Source of the DNA: JAEVLT01 sp050496765
Lineage (GTDB): Bacteria > Bacillota > Bacilli > Bacillales > Cytobacillaceae
Assembly: GCF_050496765.1 (NCBI RefSeq)
Contig: NZ_JBNWEO010000013.1
Coordinates: 310,001-374,000, forward strand
Reading direction: 5' to 3'
DNA: 64,000 nt
Shown here: piece by piece, positions 44,059-54,012 of the stretch
How positions within the stretch are numbered: the first letter of the stretch is position 1
Layout of the letters: each line of letters opens with the position of its first letter
Notes under the pieces: generated by a model
What the model was told of the DNA's origin: nothing
What the model saw: the letters and a program-made list of their open reading frames with translations, nothing else
Database searches by the model: none
Program-made: the position numbers and the translations under genes

Positions 44059-45351
44059 TTAAAAAACCCGAACCACTCGGCCATTGAAATGTTGAGCCCA
44101 ATATCCGCTTGCCATATTGGCAATGGCTACCCCTGTTGAATCTTGGGAACCGATAAATTTACCGCCGCCCATATAAATTCCAACATGTCCATCTTTCTTA
44201 TATGTATCAAAGAATACGAGATCACCCGGCTGCATTTGGCTTGCAGGAACTTGTCTGCCTGCTCCGGTTAGAGCATCTGTACTTGCAGGGACGGAAATAC
44301 CTGCTTGGGCGAATGCCCAATGAACAAAACCGGAACAGTCGAAGAATCCATTGGCGATATCGGAAGCTGATCTGCCGCCACCAAAAACATAAACTGATTT
44401 TCCAAAATAACGATACCCGGCAGTTAAAACCGTATTTACACTTCCCTTTGAACTGCTAGAAGCTGCCGGCCGGCTAGTGGTGTATGAACTAGTATTGCTA
44501 CTTGCTGCTGAACTTGAACTTGCAGATGTTCCAACGCTCGATACTACACTTGAATTGGTGTTTTGTGCCGGAATTGATGTAGAAGGTTGGGCAACTGATT
44601 GCTGAATAAGTGCCTGTTCCATTACCGACTGCTGTGAAGCCAATATAGTATCTTGTTTTTGCAAATTGGCTTTTTGTGCAAGACTGTTTTGTTGTTTTTG
44701 TTGGAGTTGCTGCTTTAATGTATCATTCTGCACTTTCTGGCTGTTGATTTGCGCTTGCATCGCAACCAAATCAGCTTTCATTGATTGTAAGTCAGCAAGC
44801 CTTTTTTCAACTTCTGTCTGTTTCGCTTCTACTTGCTGTTTGTCCGCCTCATGCTGTCTGATCAAGTCCTGGTCAGCTTCCACTATCGTTGTAACCGCAC
44901 TGACGCGGTCGATTAAGTCGCTAAAGCTTGATGCCCCGAGCAATACATCAAGATAGCTTAGTTCTCCGCCCGATTCTTGGAAGGAGAGTGCACGCTTTTT
45001 TAGTACCTCATTTCGCTTAGCGATTCGATCTTTAAGAATAGTAATTTGACTTTGAAGCTGAGCGACTTCTGCGTTTGTATCTGTAATTTTCCCTTCGGTG
45101 CTTACCATCATGTCACTGTTTTTCTGAATCGCCTGATCAAGGCGGCTTACTTGTTCATTTAGTTGTGCAAGTTGAAATTGAACTTGAGAAATGGTGGAAT
45201 CAGCCTGCGAAATACTTGCCTGAATAGTTGTGCGTTGTCCTTGAATACTTTGCAAAGGATTATTTGATTGCGCTTTCACATTTGGAACCGCCATAAAACT
45301 TCCAATCCCGAGCATAACTGTTGTACTAATCACTGCCAGCTTGTTTTTCAT
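44059..45351 (-). CDS. CwlO-like NlpC/P60 endopeptidase
   Basis: About 430 residues: signal peptide ending near VKA-Q, a long coiled coil (about 30-225), a Ser/Thr-rich linker (about 265-310), and a C-terminal NlpC/P60 domain with catalytic Cys in FFDCSGFVHWAF and His in KDGHVGIYMGGG. It should cut D-glutamyl-DAP bonds of peptidoglycan, as CwlO does during elongation. ATG at 45351 has AGGGGAAG upstream. The N-terminal coiled coil fits CwlO rather than LytE/LytF, which have LysM repeats. Confidence 0.88.
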   Translation of the reverse strand: MKNKLAVISTTVMLGIGSFMAVPNVKAQSNNPLQSIQGQRTTIQASISQADSTISQVQFQLAQLNEQVSRLDQAIQKNSDMMVSTEGKITDTNAEVAQLQSQITILKDRIAKRNEVLKKRALSFQESGGELSYLDVLLGASSFSDLIDRVSAVTTIVEADQDLIRQHEADKQQVEAKQTEVEKRLADLQSMKADLVAMQAQINSQKVQNDTLKQQLQQKQQNSLAQKANLQKQDTILASQQSVMEQALIQQSVAQPSTSIPAQNTNSSVVSSVGTSASSSSAASSNTSSYTTSRPAASSSSKGSVNTVLTAGYRYFGKSVYVFGGGRSASDIANGFFDCSGFVHWAFAQAGISVPASTDALTGAGRQVPASQMQPGDLVFFDTYKKDGHVGIYMGGGKFIGSQDSTGVAIANMASGYWAQHFNGRVVRVF

Positions 45352-45652
45352 CGTTCTTCCCCTATTCTCCCGGCAAACATACATATTCCTTTCGCTCACA
45401 CGAGGTCTTTTTATCCTATTTCGACATAAATCTATGTATCTACTTGTTTATAAAACTCTATTTTGTGACAAAATTCTTACTATTACAGCTACTATTGTCC
45501 TACTTTTCATAAGTATAGCATCATATTTTGTCAAAAAGGTAATAAATAGATTACATTTATGTTTCAAATCGCATTTTTCGATTTTTTTTCACAAAATGGA
45601 CAATTTTAATAACTCACTACGTGTTCATGATTTTTCTGTTTGGCAAATAGAA

Positions 45653-45676
45653 AAAAACTCGCCGAGGCGAGTTTTT
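45653..45676 (-). terminator. Terminator of ppc
   Basis: Perfect 11-bp stem AAAAACTCGCC/GGCGAGTTTTT with GA at the tip. Confidence 0.92.
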
Positions 45677-45681
45677 AATCA

Positions 45682-48444
45682 TCAACCGGTATTTCGAAGT
45701 CCTGCTGCAATGCCGCTGATGGTAAGCAACACTTCCATCAGCAAGTCATCTGCAGGTTCTTCTTGTTTTCGCAGCTGACGGATCAATTCCACTTGCATGA
45801 AGTTTAACGGATCAACATACGGGTTGCGGCGGTAAACCGATTCCTGAATGTTTGGCGTATGGTCGAGCAAATCATCATCGCCCGTGATTTTTAAAAGAAC
45901 CTCTTTTGTTCGTTTGAATTCATCAACAATATTATCAAAAATTCGTTTTGCCACTTCCTGATCTTGCACTAGAGAAGTATATTCCTTTGCTGTGGTAATA
46001 TCTGCCTTCATCAACGCCATTTGCAAGTTATTAATCGTTGAACGGAAAAACGGCCATTCTGCATACATTTCTTGCAGCAATTTTAAATGATCCTCGCTTG
46101 CACTTGCATAACTTTCTAAACCGGTTCCTGCAGCATACCAAGCAGGCAGGAGCTGGCGGGATTGCGTCCAGGCGAACACCCACGGAATGGCCCTTAGATC
46201 TTCAAATCGGCCGCGGTTTTTCCGGCTCATCGGCCTTGAACCAATGTTTAAATCTCCAAGCTCGCGCAATGGGGTTGCTTCATGAAAATACGTTAGAAAA
46301 TCCGGATCTTCAAACACAAGGGATTGATATTTTTTTAGCGAAATGGCAGAAATTTCTTCCATTGCTTCTTCCCACGTTACATCGCGCAAATGTCCTTGTT
46401 CTGAATCAGTCGAAACATGGGTAGCAGCTTTCAACAACGTTGACGCAGCCTGTTCCAAACTGCGGTAAGCAATATCTTCAAGCAAATAGCGGGAGGATAA
46501 GACTTCCCCTTGCTCCGTAATTTTCACACCTTCCCCAAGTGTCTCCGCCGGCTGGGAAAGAATACTGCTATTAAGGGTTCCGCCGCCTCGTCCGAGCGAA
46601 CCACCGCGCCCATGGAAAAATTTAAGTCCAATCTGATAGTTTAGCGCCATGTTGTGAATCTCAATTTGCGCTTTGTACAACTTCCAGTTGGCTGTGAGGG
46701 TTCCGCCATCTTTGCTACCGTCCGAATAGCCGAGCATAATTTCCTGCTGATCACCCATGTTTTTCAAATGCTGACGATAAACGGGCATTTGAAATAATGT
46801 TTCCATGATTGCCGGACCTGCGTTTAAATCATCAATCGTTTCAAGCAATGGAGCCACATTTAAATGACTTTCGACAGTACCGTCGGCATGATAGTTGTTT
46901 ACCCCTGCTTCTTTTGCCAATACAAGTACCTCGAGTAAATCACTCGGCGATTTCGTCATACTGACAAGATAAACCATAATTGAACGCCGACCAAATTCTT
47001 TATGGGCTTTCTTGATCATTTGGAATACTTTGATCATCTCTTGTGTTTCTGGTGAATAATCCTCATTTGGCAACAATAGCGGGCGTGGATCTTGGAGAAT
47101 ATTTTGTAAAATCGCGACTTTTTCCTCTTCCAAAAGCGAAGCATAGTTCTCCGCGAGACGAACTTTGGCCAAAATCTCCGAAATAGCAGCCTCATGCTCT
47201 CCACTATGATTGCGTATATCCAATGTCGCCAAATGGAAGCCAAACAGTTCCACTTGCCTGATCAGTTTTTGCAGCAATTTCATTTCATGTGCAGCTGGAT
47301 GGTGCTTTGTTAAGCTTCGCTTGATCATGTACAGATCTTCTAACAGCTCCTCAGAGGAAGCATAGCCCAATTCCGATTTACCGACATTTTTTAAACGCTC
47401 AATAATGATGGCAAACTTGCGACGATACGCCTCGGCTTCAATCGGCCATCTTTTATCTTCAGTCAAGTATTTCTCTTCATCCTCTTTGAGCGAATTCAGG
47501 ATTTCGTCACTGATCAGAGCCCTTGTGGTTGAATGGCTGTAGCGCTTCATCAAGTCGACCAAAACAGCCTTATATTTTTTTAACACTAAACGGCGTTGCT
47601 TGTGAAGAGTTTCCCAAGTAATTTCAGATGTAACATTCGGATTCCCGTCGCGATCCCCGCCAATCCATGATCCAAAGCGGAGAAAATTCGGGACCTTCCA
47701 ATGAAAATCGGGATAATGGTTATCCAATGAGTCTTTCACTTCTTGGTGAATATCGGGAAGGACATCAAAAAGCGTCTGATCAAAGTAATACAATCCGTTG
47801 CGAACCTCATCCAACACGGATGGCTTGTGGTGCCGCAGCTCATCTGTCTGCCAAAGAATGGTTACTTCATTAAATAGGCTTTCTTCCAAATTTGTCCGTT
47901 CATTTTTTGTTAAAATTGGATTATCCATATTTTTCAAAATTTCAGCAATCCGTTTTTGGATTTCGAGAATCGATCGCTTTGTCGCTTCTGTCGGATGGGC
48001 TGTTATCACCAATTCCAGCGACAGCGTATTGAGAACATTTTGAATAATTTCTTCACTGACTTGGTTTTCTTTTAATGAAAGCACCGCACTATCCATCGAC
48101 CCCGGCTGGACCATTGTTTCTTTTTCCAGCTGGTATTGACGGCGGCGGCGGATGCGATGATTCTGCTCTGCAGCATTAATCAAGTGAAAATACATGGAAA
48201 AAGCCCGAATAATTTGCATTCTTATTGGTGCGCTCATTTGCGCAATTTCATCTTTTAATTCTGAATAAGTCTGTTTATCAAATTCATTCCTCAGGGATTT
48301 GCACATCAACCGGATTTTTTCAACTTTGTTAAAAAGTTCTGGTTCACCGTGACTGACAAGAATTTCACCAAGAATTTGGCCAAGCAGCTTGACATCCCGG
48401 CGCAACGGAAGACTGCTGTCATTAACTTTTGCGCTTGTTAGCAT
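45682..48444 (-). CDS. ppc: Phosphoenolpyruvate carboxylase
   Basis: A 920-residue enzyme that makes oxaloacetate from phosphoenolpyruvate and bicarbonate to refill the TCA cycle. Catalytic regions are intact: TAHPTEATKRSI near residue 152, GYSDGSKDGG, the FHGRGGSLGRGGG loop, and the C-terminal LRNTG end seen in most members. Many Bacilli rely on pyruvate carboxylase, so its presence is of note but not rare. Monocistronic. Confidence 0.96.
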   Translation of the reverse strand: MLTSAKVNDSSLPLRRDVKLLGQILGEILVSHGEPELFNKVEKIRLMCKSLRNEFDKQTYSELKDEIAQMSAPIRMQIIRAFSMYFHLINAAEQNHRIRRRRQYQLEKETMVQPGSMDSAVLSLKENQVSEEIIQNVLNTLSLELVITAHPTEATKRSILEIQKRIAEILKNMDNPILTKNERTNLEESLFNEVTILWQTDELRHHKPSVLDEVRNGLYYFDQTLFDVLPDIHQEVKDSLDNHYPDFHWKVPNFLRFGSWIGGDRDGNPNVTSEITWETLHKQRRLVLKKYKAVLVDLMKRYSHSTTRALISDEILNSLKEDEEKYLTEDKRWPIEAEAYRRKFAIIIERLKNVGKSELGYASSEELLEDLYMIKRSLTKHHPAAHEMKLLQKLIRQVELFGFHLATLDIRNHSGEHEAAISEILAKVRLAENYASLLEEEKVAILQNILQDPRPLLLPNEDYSPETQEMIKVFQMIKKAHKEFGRRSIMVYLVSMTKSPSDLLEVLVLAKEAGVNNYHADGTVESHLNVAPLLETIDDLNAGPAIMETLFQMPVYRQHLKNMGDQQEIMLGYSDGSKDGGTLTANWKLYKAQIEIHNMALNYQIGLKFFHGRGGSLGRGGGTLNSSILSQPAETLGEGVKITEQGEVLSSRYLLEDIAYRSLEQAASTLLKAATHVSTDSEQGHLRDVTWEEAMEEISAISLKKYQSLVFEDPDFLTYFHEATPLRELGDLNIGSRPMSRKNRGRFEDLRAIPWVFAWTQSRQLLPAWYAAGTGLESYASASEDHLKLLQEMYAEWPFFRSTINNLQMALMKADITTAKEYTSLVQDQEVAKRIFDNIVDEFKRTKEVLLKITGDDDLLDHTPNIQESVYRRNPYVDPLNFMQVELIRQLRKQEEPADDLLMEVLLTISGIAAGLRNTG

Positions 48445-48754
48445 TGTTTCACCTTCCCTTAATCAAAAGATTCTCTAAATTTTTTACTTATAAATATACC
48501 ATACGTATGCAAAAAAGGCACAGAAATTATTTTCTACTTGGCTATATTATTTCAAAATCTTTTCCCTTATGAGCCACAGGACAAAAATCCTGAACCCTTG
48601 ATAGTATTGACTTTATTTGATTATTAATTGAAAAAGTGTTTCCACGGTCACTGCGTGGAACGAATGCCTTTCGAGTTGTCAAATCTCACTTTAGACGAAA
48701 TAGGACCAAATTCGGTCGTTTTATAATTTTTTTACCCTAATTTTTTACAGGGGT
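48445..48754. other. Region between ppc and the insertion sequence
   Basis: About 310 bp with ppc promoter sequence on its left. It holds a TTCCACG/CGTGGAA dyad (48640-48660) and a short GACC/GGTC hairpin near 48712 followed by T-rich sequence. Neither has an obvious role. Confidence 0.35.
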
Positions 48755-48799
48755 TTAATGGAAGATAGAAACTTTGCCTATTTAGACAAAAAGAAAAGC

Positions 48800-48864
48800 C
48801 ATAATGAATCTCCTTTGGTAAAATAGAAGTACCAACACAACCATTACGAAAGGAATTCATTATG
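48800..48864 (+). promoter_or_regulatory. Hairpin sequestering the transposase start site
   Basis: CATAATGAATCTCCTTT (48800-48816) can pair with AAAGGAATTCATTATG (48849-48864), about 16 bp with one bulge. The right arm contains both the ribosome binding site and the ATG. A smaller TTGGTA/TACCAA hairpin sits in the loop. Confidence 0.7.
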
Positions 48865-50313
48865 ACTGATTCTATTATACCAAAATCATATTCAAATGTA
48901 ATCTACCTTCAACCCTCATTTTCATTTGCGCAAGACAACTTCTCCTCTTTGCGCCACCTTCCTTATGTAAAATTGGCGCTTGATTTCCCTTGGGAAGAGG
49001 TTTTCGCTCCCATTGAACAAGAGTACATTAATGCAAGGTTTCAGCGAAATTGGGACAAGAGGAATCAAAGGAATTCTGATGAATCTCAAGTCGAATTATT
49101 TCCACATTTGCCAAGGGACGTGAGTGCGAAGCCAAAAAAATCGTCTAGAGGACGAGAGGGAATTGACTTTTATGTACTGTTAAAATCGTTTCTCTTAGCC
49201 CCACTTCTTTATGTGGAAGTCATGGTCACAAGTGTTCATTTCCAAGTGGTGGGGAACTCTGATTTTCGAATGGTTTGCGGTTTTACCAGCACTCCGTGCC
49301 TTAGGACCTTTGAACGTTTTGATCAGATTATGATCGAAAACGGATTATGGGAAAAGGCTCGTCAGCTTATGGTGAATTTCAACATCCAACAAGGAATTAT
49401 AGAGAAAGAAGAACAATTGGCCGTCGATACTACACATGTCGAAGCCGAAGCCACTTTAAATGCAGTTCGCAAATGTGGCCATTCTGAACCATGCGATTGT
49501 CCGAAAATCCCTACGGATGACAATGTTGGACTTATGAGAAAAAGCAATACTGTTTCTTACATAGCCCATAAAGTAGCGCTTGTATGCGGTGTTAAATCGG
49601 AACTCCCATTATCTAGATGTGTTTTTAAAGGTGGAGAAAGTGATGCCATAACTCTCGAACCGACTTTGGAAAAGGTAAAGCAAGATCTTCCTGAAAAATT
49701 TCTGGAAAACGTGCAATACGTAAGCGCAGATGGAATCTATCAAAGTAAAGATAATCAACAATATGCAAAAAACATTCTTCAGACCAAACTATTGGCTCCG
49801 ATTAATCCACGAAAAATCAAGGATCAAGAACTGGATGCCCGTGGAATGGCAAAACTCGATAAGTATGGTGTTCCACATTGTATTAGTGGACATAAGTTAA
49901 AATTGAAAGGGCTGGATGAAACAAAAAAGCAATACGTTTGGACATGTCCCGTATTTGATCCAAAGTATAAACAAGAAGGGCTCACTTGTTCGGAAGCCTG
50001 CCATATTCAATGTTGTAGCGGAGCCCAAACAGGCAGAACAATTCGGATTCAACAATCGCAAACGCCGCAAATAGATCCGGAATTTCCGCAACATCTTCAA
50101 TCATTTAAAACAAAATTTTCGGAAAGAACGGCCATCGAGCGAGTTAACGCACAAGCCAAAGAAGGACTTAGCTTACGTAGAGTCCACAAACGGGGACGTG
50201 TAGCAGTAGAGGCCCATGTAGATCGATGCATCATAACCTCACACGTCTTGGCTTATATGTCCGTTCAAGAAACTGGACAGCTCTATCGAGGGTGGACAAA
50301 ACTATCCGCATAG
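48862..50313 (+). CDS. IS1182-family transposase
   Basis: A 483-residue DDE transposase. The N-terminal part has FDQIMIENGLWEKAR-like helical sequence of the DUF772 type, the catalytic core shows VDTTHVEAEATLNA and YVSADGIYQSKDN, a Cys-rich stretch (CSEACHIQCCSGAQT) follows, and the C-terminal glutamate motif is FSERTAIERVNAQAKEGL. The frame is intact, so the element may still be active. AAAGGA lies 8 nt before the ATG but is paired in a leader hairpin. Confidence 0.9.
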   Translation: MTDSIIPKSYSNVIYLQPSFSFAQDNFSSLRHLPYVKLALDFPWEEVFAPIEQEYINARFQRNWDKRNQRNSDESQVELFPHLPRDVSAKPKKSSRGREGIDFYVLLKSFLLAPLLYVEVMVTSVHFQVVGNSDFRMVCGFTSTPCLRTFERFDQIMIENGLWEKARQLMVNFNIQQGIIEKEEQLAVDTTHVEAEATLNAVRKCGHSEPCDCPKIPTDDNVGLMRKSNTVSYIAHKVALVCGVKSELPLSRCVFKGGESDAITLEPTLEKVKQDLPEKFLENVQYVSADGIYQSKDNQQYAKNILQTKLLAPINPRKIKDQELDARGMAKLDKYGVPHCISGHKLKLKGLDETKKQYVWTCPVFDPKYKQEGLTCSEACHIQCCSGAQTGRTIRIQQSQTPQIDPEFPQHLQSFKTKFSERTAIERVNAQAKEGLSLRRVHKRGRVAVEAHVDRCIITSHVLAYMSVQETGQLYRGWTKLSA

Positions 50314-50511
50314 AAATTTTTAATAACGTAACTACCAGTTATTGTAAGTGCGAAAACTGATGACGGGATAAGTATGCCCTTTTTTAGGTTCCATTTACAA
50401 AAAAGATAAATAAGAAGTCGAGAAACTAAGAAAAATCATCTAAGGCCTTCTCCTCCATCCCAAAAATTTCAAGTTGCTTTATCCCAATTTTAATTTAGTC
50501 CTGTTGCTCTT

Positions 50512-50549
50512 ATATGAAAAAAAGAAACCTGCCAATCAGGCAGATTTCT
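50512..50549 (-). terminator. Terminator of the DedA gene
   Basis: Stem AGAAA-CTGCC/GGCAG-TTTCT with one mismatch, followed by a T-run on the minus strand. Confidence 0.82.
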
Positions 50550-50570
50550 ACAGTTTTGAAAAAAAGAGTA

Positions 50571-51173
50571 TCAATCTTTGCCGGCGGTGCGCTTTCCCCT
50601 CCATTTGATAAAAACATATATAGCTGTTAGTGCTATGGCAAGGATAATGGCCGGACGGACATAAGGTGCAGCCGCCTGGTTTATATGCGTGTAATTTGCT
50701 CCAAGCGTATAGCCTAAATAAAGAAATAAAATCGACCACGGAATAATCGCCAAAACGGTATACAGGGTGAAACGGGCAAAAGACATTCGGGCAATCCCGG
50801 CCGGAATCGAAATGGCATGCCGAACAACAGGTATAAACCGGGCGGTAAAAATAACACCTGAACCATAGCGGCTAAACCATTGCTGCGAAAGATCAATATG
50901 GTGCGGGCGGATCAGCAAATATTTTCCGTATTTATCCAATACCGGTCTGCCGCCATAGCGACCGATCCAATACAAAAACCACTGGGCAACTACCCCGCCA
51001 ATCGTACCGGCAATAACCGCTCCGAAAAATGACAGATCACCTTTTGAGATTAAAAACCCTCCGTACGCCAAAACAATTTCACTTGGAATCACTTCGACCA
51101 TCAACGCTAGGGCAATTCCGGTATACCCTAAATTTGATAGCATGTCAAAAATCGACTGAACAAAATGCGACAT
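50571..51173 (-). CDS. DedA family membrane protein
   Basis: A 200-residue DedA protein with the family features VEVIPSEIVLAYGGFL, GRYGGRPVLDKYGKYLL and FTARFIPVVRHAISIPAG. DedA proteins help recycle lipid carriers or maintain membrane homeostasis. Unlike the fusion at 39 kb it has only the DedA domain. Separate from the two-component genes by about 200 bp of AT-rich sequence. Confidence 0.9.
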   Translation of the reverse strand: MSHFVQSIFDMLSNLGYTGIALALMVEVIPSEIVLAYGGFLISKGDLSFFGAVIAGTIGGVVAQWFLYWIGRYGGRPVLDKYGKYLLIRPHHIDLSQQWFSRYGSGVIFTARFIPVVRHAISIPAGIARMSFARFTLYTVLAIIPWSILFLYLGYTLGANYTHINQAAAPYVRPAIILAIALTAIYVFIKWRGKRTAGKD

Positions 51174-51371
51174 TGTCTACCTTCCTCATATTGTAATGTA
51201 AGAAACCTCACCATTCCTGGATTGGGTTTCATTATTTTAAAAGACTTTGAATCGGTTCGATAAGTTCTAATTAGTTTTGTGATTTTATTCAATTTTCGTT
51301 TTAGGAAATTACTCTTCGCAGATAGTAAGCAGCAGAGAATTTTAATGTTTCAGAAGCTGATCTTAGTTCGC

Positions 51372-52727
51372 TTATAGAGGGAACCTCAATTCTACCGTCG
51401 TACCCTTTCCTTCTGTACTTGTGACATTGATTTCACCTTTATGCAATTTCACAATGCTCTGTGCAATCGAAAGGCCTAGTCCAGTACCGCCTGTCGAGCG
51501 GCTTCTTGCCTTGTCAACCCGATAAAACCGTTCGAAAATATTTGCAAGTTCGTGTGCCGGAATCCCGATCCCATAATCTTTAATGACAATCCGAATCGAG
51601 TTCTCATTTTTTTCTACTTCCATCTCGATCTTGTTGGCACTGTACTTTAGTGCATTATCAAGAAAAATAATCAATAATTGTTTGATTTTTTCTTCGTCCG
51701 CCTCAAAAATAACCGGAGGATCGCTTACCTTAAGCGTAATTTCCCGTTTGTACACATTTGTAAAATTTCTTACCATTTCCATACTTAATTTTGCTAAATC
51801 AATCACATTTTTTTCAAGAACAACTTCATTCTCCAAGGTGGCTAATGCTAATAGGGTATCTGTCATTTTTTGTATTCTGCTTGCTTCTGAATCAATGGCC
51901 GTTATTGCCTCGTCGGCAATTTCTTTGTTGCTGGTCCCTCTTCGTCTCAATAGGCTTGCATAGCTTTTGATAATGGTTAATGGAGTTTTTAACTCATGAG
52001 AAGCATCCGAGATAAACTGCTTTTGTTTTTCCATATTGGTTTGCAGTCTTTCGATCATCCGGTTGAAGGTTGCTGCCATTTTTTGCAGTTCATCCTTTTT
52101 ATCGGCTGGTATAGCAATTTTCTGCGGCACACCGCTTCGCTCAATTTTTTCCATCGTGCCGATCATCTCTGCAATTGGCCGCATGATGGTATTTGCCAGC
52201 CATCTGCCCCCAAGTAATGCCAGCAACCCGGCAAGAATCGTAGTGATTGTTAGAATGAAAATAAGCATATCTTTACGCAGTTCAAGCCCAAGCAATCGCT
52301 CACTTATTTCGATTGTCCCGACTACATTTTTATTGATAATGATCGGCCTGCGGACAATTAAAACTTGCTTTTCTCCTTGACGAATTCGAATCACTCGCTG
52401 TTCAACCTGCGGCTTTTTACTGAATTTCCCCTTAAGCCCTGTTAGATGACGGTCATTTGTTACTTGTTCCTCGATACTGCCATCAGGCCTAATCATTCGA
52501 ATCAACGTATGGGAGGTTAAGTTATCCTTTAAAATATCACGGGTATTTGATTGGGTACCATATGTATTCAACTCATCAATTATGTCTTTAGCCCGCTGGA
52601 CTAAAACGATTTCTTCCATACTAACAGTAAATTTCATGAATGAAACAAAGATGACGATATTGGCAACAATTAAAATACCAATCATCCATGCGGTTGTGAG
52701 CAAGTTAATTTTGGTTGAGATCTTCAT
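51372..52727 (-). CDS. HAMP-domain sensor histidine kinase (ArlS/YkoH-like)
   Basis: A 451-residue membrane kinase: helix 1 at about 10-32, an outer domain, helix 2 at about 153-173, HAMP at 174-226, dimerisation domain with His244 in SDASHELKTPL, and an ATPase domain with NALKYS, DYGIGIP and GGTGLGLSIA. Length and layout equal ArlS; YkoH is another possible match. Signal unknown. The gene starts one base after the response regulator stop. Confidence 0.88.
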   Translation of the reverse strand: MKISTKINLLTTAWMIGILIVANIVIFVSFMKFTVSMEEIVLVQRAKDIIDELNTYGTQSNTRDILKDNLTSHTLIRMIRPDGSIEEQVTNDRHLTGLKGKFSKKPQVEQRVIRIRQGEKQVLIVRRPIIINKNVVGTIEISERLLGLELRKDMLIFILTITTILAGLLALLGGRWLANTIMRPIAEMIGTMEKIERSGVPQKIAIPADKKDELQKMAATFNRMIERLQTNMEKQKQFISDASHELKTPLTIIKSYASLLRRRGTSNKEIADEAITAIDSEASRIQKMTDTLLALATLENEVVLEKNVIDLAKLSMEMVRNFTNVYKREITLKVSDPPVIFEADEEKIKQLLIIFLDNALKYSANKIEMEVEKNENSIRIVIKDYGIGIPAHELANIFERFYRVDKARSRSTGGTGLGLSIAQSIVKLHKGEINVTSTEGKGTTVELRFPL

Positions 52728-53420
52728 TTAGTTCTCCTTTAATGTAAAACCAATTCCGCGGACAGTATGGATGAGTTGAACCGGAAATCCTTCGTCGACT
52801 TTTTTCCGAAGATGTCGGACATAAACATCAAGGACATTTGTTTCTCCCTCGTATTCATACCCCCAGACATTAAGGAGAATGTTATCCCGAGGAACGACTT
52901 TGTTTTTATTCAAAAGCAGGTAAAGCAATAAATCATATTCCTTCGGAGTCAATGCAATTATGTTTCCTGCGCGCTTCACTTCTCTCGTATCCAGATCTAC
53001 ACTTAAATCCGCGATCGAAATTTTTGAGGTTGTTTCCGCAACGTCTTTTCCTGCAGAAGCTTGTCTAAGACTAGCCCGGACACGCGCAAGTAATTCCTCA
53101 ATCTCAAAAGGCTTTGTAATATAATCATTTGCCCCCTGATCAAGTCCATTTACCTTATCGAATGTCGAATTCCTTGCTGTTAATAAAATCACCGGCAATC
53201 GTTCATTGACTTTCCGCAACCGCCTCAGCACTTCTATTCCGCTAAGTTCAGGCAGCATTACATCAAGGAGAAGCAAATCGACTCCTGCTTTCAATGCGGA
53301 CTCCAACCCTGATTTCCCATTGTCCTCAACATGCACTTCATATCCTTCAAATTCTAATTCCATTTGTAACACCCTAGCGATTTGGGCTTCGTCTTCAACA
53401 ACTAAAATCCGTTTAGCCAT
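52728..53420 (-). CDS. OmpR-family response regulator (ArlR/YkoG-like)
   Basis: A 230-residue regulator with a receiver domain (acidic pair Glu9/Asp10, phospho-acceptor Asp53 in LLLLDVMLPELSG, Lys in ITKPFEIEE) and a C-terminal winged helix (LTPKEYDLLLYLL, NVLDVYVRHLRKKVD, HTVRGIGFTL). First gene of the two-component operon. AGGAGGG precedes the ATG. Targets unknown. Confidence 0.9.
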   Translation of the reverse strand: MAKRILVVEDEAQIARVLQMELEFEGYEVHVEDNGKSGLESALKAGVDLLLLDVMLPELSGIEVLRRLRKVNERLPVILLTARNSTFDKVNGLDQGANDYITKPFEIEELLARVRASLRQASAGKDVAETTSKISIADLSVDLDTREVKRAGNIIALTPKEYDLLLYLLLNKNKVVPRDNILLNVWGYEYEGETNVLDVYVRHLRKKVDEGFPVQLIHTVRGIGFTLKEN

Positions 53421-53533
53421 GCTCTAACCCTCCTTCAAAAACACAATTCACTCTATTCAATGTAGCACGAATGACAAAAGTTTTAAATAATGCTTCAGGA
53501 CATCATTTTATTTAGACCTTGCAACAAACTAGC
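53421..53533. other. Promoter region of the two-component operon
   Basis: About 110 bp between the response regulator start and the 52-bp repeat array. TTGTCA occurs on the minus strand but no matching -10 at the right distance was found. Confidence 0.35.
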
Positions 53534-53866
53534 AAAAAATAGGAGAATTAGGCATTAGAAAATCTAGTAGTGCCCGGTTTGCTCTAAAAAATAAGAGAAT
53601 TGGGCATTAGGAAAGCCTGTAGTGCCCGGTTTGCTCTAAAAAATAGGTGAAACGGGCATTAGGAAAGCCAGTAATGCCCGGTTTGCTCTAAAAAATAGGG
53701 GAATCGGGCATTAGAAAAACCAGTAATGCCCGGTTTGCTCTAAAAAATAGGGGAATCGGGCATTAGAAAAGCCAGTAATGCCCGGTTTGCTCTAAAAAAT
53801 AGGGGAATCGGGCATTAGAAAAGCCAGTAATGCCCGGTTTGCTCTAAAAAATAGGTGAAACGGGCA
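53534..53866. repeat. Array of six 52-bp hairpin units plus a partial seventh
   Basis: Units start at 53534, 53586, 53638, 53690, 53742 and 53794, with a truncated one at 53846. Each has AAAAAATAGG-N-CGGGCATTA-N10-TAATGCCCG-GTTTGCTCT, so each can form a 9-bp hairpin. Units 4-6 are nearly identical and units 1-2 the most diverged, with TAGTGCCC in place of TAATGCCC. No coding potential. Confidence 0.95.
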
Positions 53867-54012
53867 CTCAGCAGGGTCCATAAACGAATCATCACCCGAT
53901 TACCTAGAATTCCCCATTTTTATTACTATCTTATGGCGATAAACGTCTATGCCGACCAGTATTTTCCTTTTACTGTTCAAGAGAGAAGTTAAGATATAAA
54001 TTCTGATAGTAG

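Larger units (their letters stand above)
48755..50397 (+). mobile_element. IS1182-family insertion sequence (ends approximate)
   Basis: One transposase gene with about 100 bp on either side. Weak terminal inverted repeats can be proposed: AATGGAAGATAGAAA (48757-48771) against the complement of TTTTTAGGTTCCATT (near 50381-50395). The implied 1.64-kb size fits this family. A target duplication could not be settled. Confidence 0.6.

Noticed and set aside
48640..48660. TTCCACG/CGTGGAA dyad as terminal repeat of the insertion sequence
   Set aside because: No matching sequence was found on the right side of the transposase gene, and it would make the element unusually long on the left.
53534..53866. 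52-bp array as a CRISPR
   Set aside because: Units are contiguous with no unique spacers, and no cas genes are in the window.
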